Assembly: GCA_937920105.1 (NCBI GenBank)
Contig: CALETH010000001.1
Location: 1-12,986 of the forward strand
Origin: an uncultured Bacteroidota bacterium
GTDB taxonomy: Bacteria > Bacteroidota > Ignavibacteria > UBA10030 > UBA8401
Length of the DNA stretch: 12,986 nt
Direction of reading: 5' to 3'
A program made the position numbers and the translations under genes. Below the pieces are notes generated by a model that saw only the letters and a program-made list of their open reading frames with translations, was not told the DNA's origin and did not search any database. Within the stretch, counting starts at the first letter, position 1. Each line of letters begins with the position of its first letter. Of this stretch, positions 7,601 to 12,986 are shown piece by piece.

Positions 7601-8698
7601 TCACACATTAAATTTAAAATGAGCAATATCACCATCACACATAATATATTCACGACCTTCACTGCGAAGCAGACCGGCTTCTTTCACAGCAACTTCACTT
7701 CCTAATCGAAATAAATCTTCGCATTTCATAATTTCTGCTCGGATAAATCCTTTTTCAAAATCGGAATGAATAACACCAGCGGCTTCCGGTGCAGCAGCAC
7801 CATTTCGCACTGTCCATGCGTGAATCTCTTTTGGTCCAGCAGTAAAATATGTAATCAAACCAAGTAATTTCATTCCTTCGCGGATAACTTGCTGCAATCC
7901 CGATTCCTTTAAACCAAGTTCGGCTAAAAATGCTTGTTGCTCTTCTTTAGAAAGTTGAGAAATCTCCGCTTCTATTGCTGCACTAATTACTACAACAACA
8001 GCATTTTCTTTTTTTGCAATTTCTCGAACTTTTTCAACATAGGCATTAGTTGCAACAGTAATATCTTTTTCGTGAACATTACAAACATACATCACCGGTT
8101 TACTTGTTAATAAATGTAAATCCCTCATCCATAGTTTTTGGTCATCATTATGAAAAGAAAAATATCTTGCCAGCCTTCCACCTAATAAATGTTCTTTGAG
8201 TTGTTTATAAAAATCTACTTCGGATTTTACTTTTGAATCACTTTTTGCTTTTTTTTCTGCAGTAGAAATTTTTCCTTCCAATGTTTCCAAATCTTTAAAA
8301 ATTAATTCCATTTCTATCACTTCAATATCTCGTTGCGGATTTACACTTCCATCCACATGAACAATATTTGGGTCATCAAAACATCTCACCACATGAATAA
8401 TTGCATCAACACTTCGGATATGAGAAAGAAATTCATTTCCTTTTCCTTCACCTTTACTTGCACCTTTCACTAATCCGGCAATATCTACAAAAGTAATTGA
8501 TGATGGAACAATTTTTTGCGAATTATAAATTTTTACCAATGTATCAATTCTTGCATCAGCAACCGGAACAACTTCAACATTTGGTTGAATTGTACAAAAT
8601 GGATAATTTTCCGCAGCAGCAGCGGCAGAAGTTATTGCATTAAACATTGTAGATTTTCCCACATTTGGAAGCCCCACAATACCACACTGAAATCCCAT
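7601..8698 (-). CDS. ychF: Redox-regulated ribosome-associated ATPase YchF (Obg/OLA1 family)
   Basis: Cytoplasmic P-loop NTPase of the Obg family that binds ribosomes and hydrolyses ATP rather than GTP. The 365 aa match the usual family length (about 363). Visible motifs are the P-loop GLPNVGKST (9-17), switch region VDIAGLVKGAS (71-81), and N207-V-H-E210 in place of the GTPase NKxD motif, the change tied to ATP use. A helical coiled-coil insertion (about 125-200) and a C-terminal TGS domain (about 282-364) with AGPKEIHAWT follow. Start ATG 8698-8696 is preceded by AAAGGA. It is downstream of bcp on the same strand but separated by an intrinsic terminator, so it probably has its own promoter. 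Confidence 0.97.
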   Translation of the reverse strand: MGFQCGIVGLPNVGKSTMFNAITSAAAAAENYPFCTIQPNVEVVPVADARIDTLVKIYNSQKIVPSSITFVDIAGLVKGASKGEGKGNEFLSHIRSVDAIIHVVRCFDDPNIVHVDGSVNPQRDIEVIEMELIFKDLETLEGKISTAEKKAKSDSKVKSEVDFYKQLKEHLLGGRLARYFSFHNDDQKLWMRDLHLLTSKPVMYVCNVHEKDITVATNAYVEKVREIAKKENAVVVVISAAIEAEISQLSKEEQQAFLAELGLKESGLQQVIREGMKLLGLITYFTAGPKEIHAWTVRNGAAAPEAAGVIHSDFEKGFIRAEIMKCEDLFRLGSEVAVKEAGLLRSEGREYIMCDGDIAHFKFNV

Positions 8699-8734
8699 AA
8701 AAAATTCCTTTAATATTTTTTAATTATGATTGAT

Positions 8735-8765
8735 AAAAAATAACCCTTCAAAATTTGAAGGGTTA
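8735..8765 (-). terminator. Intrinsic terminator after the peroxiredoxin gene
   Basis: A perfect 12-bp inverted repeat (8741-8752 with 8754-8765, TAACCCTTCAAA/TTTGAAGGGTTA) is followed on the minus strand by a run of six T. This ends transcription from the tRNA-Leu/bcp unit before ychF. Confidence 0.8.
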
Positions 8766-8793
8766 TGATGTAAAATTTTTATGTTCTATTATT

Positions 8794-9258
8794 TTATTGA
8801 CATACTTTCTTAATTTCTTCATACGGTGGCTCTACACCCGGATTTTCTGAAACCCACGTGTAAATAATATTTCCTTTTTCATTAACCACATATACCGCAC
8901 GTTTAGAAACAGAATATCCCTTCAATCCAACAAAATCTTGATGAACGCCACCATATTGTTCAGAAACTTTTCGAGTATAATCACTTAATAATGGAAACGT
9001 AATTTTATTTTGGTCTGCAAATGCTTTATTTGCAAACGGACTATCAACACTAATTCCCAAAACTTGAGCATTCATTTTTTCCAACTCAACTAATGAATCA
9101 CGAAAATTACACAACTCTTTTTGACATACTCCGGTAAATGCTCCTGGATAAAATGCGAGAATTACTTTTTTTCCAGAAAATTCAGAAAGTGAACGCTCTT
9201 TTCGTTCTACATCAAATAAACTAAATTGTGGTGCTTGTGTTCCTACTGAGAGTGCCAT
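8794..9258 (-). CDS. Thioredoxin-fold peroxiredoxin, Bcp/AhpE-like
   Basis: Thiol peroxidase that reduces hydrogen peroxide and organic peroxides in the cytoplasm. The 154-aa protein matches the family size. The active-site motif is P38-G-A-F-T42-G-V-C45, with C45 the probable peroxidatic cysteine. C50, five residues later in KELC, fits the resolving cysteine of Bcp-type atypical 2-Cys enzymes; R118 in SKRAVYVV fits the conserved active-site arginine. No signal peptide is seen. The start is preceded by AGAAAG, a weak ribosome-binding site. It begins 25 bases downstream of tRNA-Leu on the same strand, with no hairpin terminator between, so the two may share a transcript. I call the family with confidence but not the exact subgroup, so no symbol is given. 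Confidence 0.93.
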   Translation of the reverse strand: MALSVGTQAPQFSLFDVERKERSLSEFSGKKVILAFYPGAFTGVCQKELCNFRDSLVELEKMNAQVLGISVDSPFANKAFADQNKITFPLLSDYTRKVSEQYGGVHQDFVGLKGYSVSKRAVYVVNEKGNIIYTWVSENPGVEPPYEEIKKVCQ

Positions 9259-9283
9259 ATTTTTTCTTTCTATAAAAAGTTTG

Positions 9284-9369
9284 TGCCGAGAGCGGGAGTT
9301 GAACCCGCACGGGGTTTAAGCCCCGCAGGATTTTAAGTCCTGTGCGTCTACCAGTTCCGCCATCCCGGC
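9284..9369 (-). tRNA. tRNA-Leu, anticodon UAA
   Basis: An 86-base class II tRNA on the minus strand. The acceptor stem GCCGGGA pairs with TCTCGGC (one G-T pair), the D arm is GCGGAACTGGTAGACGC, and the anticodon stem-loop AGGACTTAAAATCCT gives anticodon TAA. The long variable arm (GGGG-CTTAAA-CCCC) and the T arm GCGGGTTCAACTCCCGC complete the cloverleaf. The discriminator base is A, as expected for leucine. CCA is not encoded. Confidence 0.97.
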
Positions 9370-9382
9370 ATCAAAGTTTTAC

Positions 9383-9411
9383 AATATAAGATTTTTTGAA
9401 ATCGTAATCAA
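9383..9411 (-). promoter_or_regulatory. Candidate promoter of tRNA-Leu
   Basis: On the minus strand TTGATT (9411-9406) and TATATT (9388-9383) are separated by 17 bases and lie 13 bases before the mature tRNA 5' end. This matches a sigma-70-type promoter at 4/6 and 5/6 positions, in the right place. The DNA is very AT-rich, so chance matches are possible. Confidence 0.55.
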
Positions 9412-9448
9412 TATTTTTTTCTTTCAAAAAAAAATATATATTAAAAAT

Positions 9449-9787
9449 ATGAAGAATTTTTCTTACATAATAATAGTATTCGTTCTTACGGGAATGCAAA
9501 TTGCAAATTTTGCATTTTCTCATAATGATGAAAATTTTATTACAGGAACAGGCAACCACCAACTTCGTTCTCACGAAGATGCTGATAATTGCCAACATCT
9601 CTCCCTACATCACAGTGATTGTGTTGTGTGTTCATTATTTTCGGGAAGAGTTTTTCTTTCCACACAAACATTTGTACAAACTTCATTACAAAATTTTTCT
9701 ACAATAATTTTTGATTCACCCTCACTTTCTCTTCTACCTTTTTTTACAACAAATTTCTCCCATCGCGGTCCTCCTTCTTCTCTTTAA
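9449..9787 (+). CDS. Secreted Cys/His-rich small protein, candidate metal-binding
   Basis: A 112-aa protein that I cannot assign to a characterised family. An N-terminal signal peptide (about 1-24, MKNFSYIIIVFVLTGMQIAN, probable cleavage after AFS) sends it out of the cytoplasm. The mature part has a dense metal-ligand cluster: H25, H37, H42, then C48-x-H50-x3-H54-H55-x2-C58-x2-C61. The C terminus carries SHRGPP (104-109), which recalls the short Cys/His secreted proteins (DUF2946-like) often found beside metal-related TonB receptors; that resemblance is from memory and unverified. It is the first gene of a plus-strand group with a lipoprotein and a TonB receptor, 151 bases upstream of the lipoprotein. 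There is no Shine-Dalgarno, only an A/T-rich leader. A metal-capture or metal-sensing role is inference. Confidence 0.75.
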   Translation: MKNFSYIIIVFVLTGMQIANFAFSHNDENFITGTGNHQLRSHEDADNCQHLSLHHSDCVVCSLFSGRVFLSTQTFVQTSLQNFSTIIFDSPSLSLLPFFTTNFSHRGPPSSL

Positions 9788-9805
9788 TCTCTTAACTATG
9801 ATTAA

Positions 9806-9854
9806 ATGATTATTATGATTGCAGAAAAAATCATTCTTTTTGCAAGATAATCAT
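9806..9854 (+). other. Imperfect hairpin in the leader of the lipoprotein gene
   Basis: ATGATTAT (9806-9813) is the exact reverse complement of ATAATCAT (9847-9854), and an inner arm TGCAGAAAAA pairs loosely with CTTTTTGCA. The structure sits in the 151-base gap between the Cys/His protein and the lipoprotein gene. It could be a weak terminator or a processing element; I recognise no known riboswitch. The rest of the gap is plain AT-rich DNA. Confidence 0.4.
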
Positions 9855-9938
9855 ACTTTACTATCTATTTTTAATAAAAATTTCAATTTTGAATTATTCA
9901 TTATAAACTATTAATTTTCCATTAATCATTTATTACTT

Positions 9939-10433
9939 ATGAAAACAAAAACTTTTTTTCATCGAACAATTATTTTTACAATTACCACAACTATTTTTTT
10001 AGGAATAACCGGCTGTAAAAAAGATAACCCAATTATTCCACCAGAGGACCATATTGAAGCCGCCGGATTATTTATTCTCACCAATAAACACAATCCACCT
10101 GCTGATACCGTTGCGTACTATTTTAAAGATTCTGTAAAAAATGGATTAACCATAACAACATCTATAAATGATGCAGAACAATTATTTTCTCTACACTTTT
10201 TAGATGAAAACGGAAAAACACTTACCTCACCAACAGATAATGACCACACTTTAAATTGGGAAATTGGTGATACATCATTCGTGAAGTTACAACAAGTTTC
10301 CGGAGAGCAATGGAGATTTCATCTTTTTGGAAAAAAAGAAGGAAATACCACAGTAAAATTCTTTATTCTTCATGAAGGACATAATGATTTTACTATGGGA
10401 AATAACACATTTCCAATTTCAGTAGCACAATAA
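9939..10433 (+). CDS. Predicted lipoprotein with C-terminal histidine motif, partner of the TonB receptor
   Basis: A 164-aa protein with a lipoprotein signal peptide: basic start MKTKTFFHR, hydrophobic core, and lipobox I-T-G-C26. C26 is the probable lipidated cysteine, followed by KKDN. The mature domain looks like a small all-beta fold with scattered histidines (H38 in EDHIEAAGLF, H51, H86 in SLHFLDENG, H103, H128 in WRFHLFG) and the C-terminal motif LHEGHNDF (H145, H148). I recall similar HxxGH-containing lipoproteins next to ZnuD-like TonB receptors in related genomes but know no experimental function for them. A metal-handling surface partner of the downstream receptor is inferred from the histidines and gene order. 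The gene ends 122 bases before the receptor, with a palindromic repeat between. Confidence 0.8.
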   Translation: MKTKTFFHRTIIFTITTTIFLGITGCKKDNPIIPPEDHIEAAGLFILTNKHNPPADTVAYYFKDSVKNGLTITTSINDAEQLFSLHFLDENGKTLTSPTDNDHTLNWEIGDTSFVKLQQVSGEQWRFHLFGKKEGNTTVKFFILHEGHNDFTMGNNTFPISVAQ

Positions 10434-10448
10434 ACTATAAAACAACCT

Positions 10449-10533
10449 GTCATTCCCACATGTTCCTGACCTGTCATCAGGACAGGTTTTAGCGGGAATC
10501 CAAAAACTGGATTCCCACTTTCGTGGGAATGAC
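10449..10533. repeat. Palindromic repeat copy D, two hairpins with a nested palindromic insert
   Basis: The ends GTCATTCCC (10449-10457) and GGGAATGAC (10525-10533) are exact inverted copies. The left unit resembles copies A and C, but its loop carries about 23 extra bases (around 10463-10486) that form their own hairpin, ACCTGTC (10469-10475) with GACAGGT (10481-10487). The right unit is ATTCCCAC (10511-10518)/GTGGGAAT (10523-10530). GGGAATCCA and TGGATTCCC, flanking the centre, can also pair. It sits between the lipoprotein and receptor genes and could modulate read-through. Confidence 0.85.
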
Positions 10534-10555
10534 ATATCATATTATTTAAACATTT

Positions 10556-12739
10556 ATGTTATTTAAATATATATTTTTCATTTTTCTTCCTTTCACTATT
10601 TTCTCGCAAGAACAAATCAAAGGAATTATTGTTGATGAAAATGATAAACCGTTGGAAAACGTAACCATCAAACTTGTAGAAAAAAATTTCTATACCGTTA
10701 CTGATACAACAGGAACATTCAGTTTTACAAAAATTCCAAATGGTGAATATACTTTGGAAGTAAATCGGCTTGGATTTCAAAAAGCAACAGTCAACACTAA
10801 AACAGAAAATACAACACTACTCATTCATCTTTACACCGTACCAATTGAAGGAACAGGAATAATTGTTACCGGAACACACTACAATTCTAAACTGGATGAA
10901 CTTTATGAACATTCTACACTCAGCGGAAAAAAATTACAAAAAGATTTAGGACAAACTCTTGCTGCAACATTAAAAAATGAAACTGGACTTGCTATTCGTT
11001 CTATGGGACCTGCACCAGCACGTCCCGTACTTCGCGGACTGAGTGGAGACCGTGTTACTATCAGCGAAGATGGTAACAAAACTAATGACCTTTCCGCCTC
11101 TTCTCCTGACCACGCTGTAACCGTTGAACCATTTACTGTTGAACGTATCGAAGTTGTTCGCGGACCAAAAGTTTTACTCCAAACTTCCACAACAATCGGA
11201 GGAACAGTCAATATTATTCGCAACGAAATTCCAGACATTCTTCCCGCAAGAATTACCGGAACAGTAGGTGGCTCTGGAGAATCTGCAAACAAAGGATATC
11301 TTGGTTCAACAACACTCACACTTCCATTAACAATTGTTGCACCAATTACTCTTCGCGGAGAAGTTAGTAGAAGAGTTGCAGAAAATATTTCTACACCAAT
11401 TGGAGTGTTGAAAAATTCTTCGATGGATAATCTTAATTTTTCCGGTGGTGGAAGTTACATTGGTTCGTGGGGATATGCGGGAATTTCCGGAAGATATTTT
11501 GGAACTGATTATGGAATTCCCGGTGGATTTGTTGGAGCACATCCGAAAGGTGTAAATATTTCATTATTTAAACAACAATTAAATAGTAAATTTCATTATC
11601 ATTTTTCTGATGATGATTTTAACAATCTTGAAATAGAAGCAAACAAAACATATTATCGTCATCAAGAATTTGAAAATAGCGGAACTGTGGGAGCAGAATT
11701 TGCCGTAACAACACATTCATTTTCAACAACATTCAATCATAATAATTTCGGGATTTTTAATGGTGGGACAATCGGCGTTTCCTTAGATATGAGAGATTTT
11801 GTTGTGGGTGGATTTGTTTTTACGCCGGCAACGGTTTCCACTTCTTTCGCAACATTTTTTTACGAAACTTTGCATTGGGAAAATTTTGATATACAATTTG
11901 CTCTTCGTTATAATTATGATAATGTTATTCCAGAAAAAGAAAAACCCAATGCAAAAATTGGTTCTATCCGTGAACGAATTTTTCATACATTTTCTCTTTC
12001 CACTTCACTCTTACGAGAAATTACTCCAACGTTGTTTGTTGGAGCAAATGTGAGTAAATCTTCACGTGTACCAACTATTGAAGAACTATTTTCGGAAGGT
12101 CCGCATCTTGCCGCCTATTCGTACGAAACAGGAAATCCAAATTTACAAGCAGAATGGGGAATTGGAACAGAAATTTTTTCGTACTACAAAACTCCGGAAT
12201 TTTATGGAATGTTGACAGTCTTTTATAACACACTTCCCTACTATATTATTTCACGAAATAGTGGAGAAATAAATTATGCAACACTTCTGCCTATTTATAA
12301 GGCAACAGGAATTCCCGCAATCTTGTATGGAATAGAAAATCAACTTACATGGTATATTTCTTCCCGCTTTACACTCTCATCATCACTCAGTTACACAGTG
12401 GGAAAAATAACATCAACACATTCTCCACTTCCGGCAATTCCACCATTAAAAGAATTGATTGATGTAAAATATTCTTACGAAAATTTTTCTGCCGGAATAA
12501 GTACAGAAATTGCAGCATCACAAAACAATATTGATACTTTTGAAGAATCAACAAAGGGCTATGCTATTGCAGGTGGTTACGTTCAATATGTATTCAATGG
12601 AGAAAGTATTCTCCACAACATTACACTATCAATAGATAATATTTTTGATACAGAATATCGCAATCATCTTTCACGATTAAAATCTATTATGCCAGAAGCA
12701 GGAAGAAATTTCCGCATGATGTATAGAATGTTTTTTTAA
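10556..12739 (+). CDS. TonB-dependent outer-membrane receptor, ZnuD-like (probable metal uptake)
   Basis: Outer-membrane beta-barrel importer powered by TonB-ExbBD. The 727 aa begin with a signal peptide (about 1-17, ending TIFS-QEQ). A carboxypeptidase-regulatory-like beta domain follows (about 20-95), as in Bacteroidetes receptors, then a TonB-box-like GIIVTGT (101-107) and the plug (about 110-230) with GPAPARPVLRGLSGDRVTI, SPDHAVTVEP and VERIEVVRGP. The barrel ends in an aromatic residue (FRMMYRMFF). The plug motifs, 'YRHQEFENSGTVGAEF' (367-382) and the C-terminal 'YRNHLSRLK...EAGRNFR' match the ZnuD/heavy-metal receptor family as I know it. After D-Y-G-I-P-G (318-323), where ZnuD has a His-rich loop, this protein has only GFVGAHPKG with H329. 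The substrate is therefore uncertain: zinc, copper or another ligand is possible. It follows two exported His-bearing proteins and a repeat. Confidence 0.88.
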   Translation: MLFKYIFFIFLPFTIFSQEQIKGIIVDENDKPLENVTIKLVEKNFYTVTDTTGTFSFTKIPNGEYTLEVNRLGFQKATVNTKTENTTLLIHLYTVPIEGTGIIVTGTHYNSKLDELYEHSTLSGKKLQKDLGQTLAATLKNETGLAIRSMGPAPARPVLRGLSGDRVTISEDGNKTNDLSASSPDHAVTVEPFTVERIEVVRGPKVLLQTSTTIGGTVNIIRNEIPDILPARITGTVGGSGESANKGYLGSTTLTLPLTIVAPITLRGEVSRRVAENISTPIGVLKNSSMDNLNFSGGGSYIGSWGYAGISGRYFGTDYGIPGGFVGAHPKGVNISLFKQQLNSKFHYHFSDDDFNNLEIEANKTYYRHQEFENSGTVGAEFAVTTHSFSTTFNHNNFGIFNGGTIGVSLDMRDFVVGGFVFTPATVSTSFATFFYETLHWENFDIQFALRYNYDNVIPEKEKPNAKIGSIRERIFHTFSLSTSLLREITPTLFVGANVSKSSRVPTIEELFSEGPHLAAYSYETGNPNLQAEWGIGTEIFSYYKTPEFYGMLTVFYNTLPYYIISRNSGEINYATLLPIYKATGIPAILYGIENQLTWYISSRFTLSSSLSYTVGKITSTHSPLPAIPPLKELIDVKYSYENFSAGISTEIAASQNNIDTFEESTKGYAIAGGYVQYVFNGESILHNITLSIDNIFDTEYRNHLSRLKSIMPEAGRNFRMMYRMFF

Positions 12740-12745
12740 CGATGA

Positions 12746-12776
12746 GACCTGTGAGATTTTTAAAATCTCACAGGTC
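12746..12776. terminator. Perfect 15-bp palindrome between convergent genes, probable bidirectional terminator
   Basis: GACCTGTGAGATTTT (12746-12760) and AAAATCTCACAGGTC (12762-12776) are perfect reverse complements around a single base, beginning six bases after the receptor stop. The arms end in T and A runs, so the U-tract is inside the stem and not after it. Similar GACCTGTGAG-type palindromes recur between genes in Bacteroidetes-group genomes, from memory; it may be a dispersed repeat serving as a terminator. Confidence 0.7.
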
Positions 12777-12795
12777 TTGAACCTTAAATATTCTC

Positions 12796-12986
12796 TTACT
12801 TTAACAACACCATCTTCTTAGTCTCTACAAACTCACCACTTTGTAATCGATAAAAATACATTCCTGCTGGTAAATGAGATGCATCAAAATTGATAGTGTA
12901 CTTTCCAACATTTTGTTTTTCATTCACTAACGTTGCAATTTCTTTTCCCAAAACATCGTACACTTTTAGATTTACCACTCCAGCAT
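12796..12986 (-). CDS. C-terminal end of a T9SS-exported protein (type A sorting domain), truncated by the window edge
   Basis: Only the last 62 complete codons are visible, with the stop TAA at 12798-12796; the frame is open to the right edge (...A-G-V-V-N-L-K). A GTG at 12978 is an internal valine, not a real start. The segment reads VYDVLGKEIATLVNEKQ, then FDASHLPAGMYFYRLQSG and ETKKMVLLK. This is the immunoglobulin-like C-terminal signal recognised by the type IX secretion system, in the form typical of Ignavibacteria. The full protein would be surface-attached or secreted; its N-terminal function cannot be seen. It converges with the TonB receptor gene. Confidence 0.93.
   Translation of the reverse strand, partial: AGVVNLKVYDVLGKEIATLVNEKQNVGKYTINFDASHLPAGMYFYRLQSGEFVETKKMVLLK

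Noticed and set aside
9396..9442. Sigma-70 promoter for the Cys/His protein (TTGAAA at 9396 with TATATT near 9437)
   Set aside because: The spacing is over 30 bases, far from the usual 17, and the -10-like box would leave almost no leader before the ATG.
9371..9598. Minus-strand open frame of 75 codons
   Set aside because: It overlaps the tRNA promoter and the antisense of the Cys/His protein, has no recognisable domain, and has a Lys/Tyr/Ile-rich composition expected from AT-rich noise.
9501..9707. Second plus-strand frame inside the Cys/His protein gene
   Set aside because: It overlaps the first frame entirely, begins inside it and has no signal peptide; the first frame has a signal peptide and metal motif.
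4934..10533. The four GTCATTCCC repeats as a CRISPR array
   Set aside because: Copies are kilobases apart, in both orientations, of unequal length and separated by genes; there are no regular spacers and no cas genes.
10903..11319. Minus-strand 138-codon open frame opposite the TonB receptor
   Set aside because: It mirrors the conserved plug-domain codons of the receptor; no start context or domain of its own.

Overview
The window is AT-rich and carries a clear Bacteroidetes/Chlorobi-group signature, most like Ignavibacteria or a close relative. Three things point there. At the right edge is a C-terminal type IX secretion (T9SS) sorting domain of the 'KVYDVLGKEIATLVNEKQ' type. The cbb3 oxidase subunits I and II are fused into one CcoNO polypeptide, and its CcoP partner has a single heme c. 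Several genes start without a strong Shine-Dalgarno, although ccoNO, ccoP and ychF do have one. The placement is inferred from sequence recognition only.

Layout. From 1 to 9369 every gene is on the minus strand. In transcription order these are tRNA-Leu(UAA), a Bcp-type peroxiredoxin, the YchF ATPase, and then a cbb3 cytochrome oxidase cluster in the order ccoI - ccoS - ccoNO - ccoQ - ccoP - ccoG. ccoG runs off the left edge. ccoQ and ccoS are 57 and 51 codons long and easily missed. CcoI (P-type copper ATPase), CcoS and CcoG (Fe-S cupric reductase family) serve copper delivery and maturation; CcoNO, CcoQ and CcoP form the membrane oxidase that reduces O2 at high affinity.

From 9449 to 12739 the strand switches and three exported proteins follow: a 112-aa secreted Cys/His-rich protein, a 164-aa His-bearing lipoprotein, and a 727-aa TonB-dependent receptor related to the ZnuD-type (zinc/heavy-metal) family. 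I read these as a candidate outer-membrane metal-acquisition locus. Its substrate is unproven, and it is the least described part of the window. A convergent gene for a T9SS-exported protein enters from the right edge.

Between genes lies a family of palindromic repeats with the core GTCATTCCCGC...GCGGGAATCC (2262-2291, 4934-5017, 7502-7568, 10449-10533). Some copies are two-hairpin, REPIN-like elements with inverted GTCATTCCC/GGGAATGAC ends. An unrelated perfect 15-bp palindrome lies at 12746-12776. There is no gene-free stretch longer than about 160 bases, and I see no CRISPR array, rRNA, transposase or phage gene.
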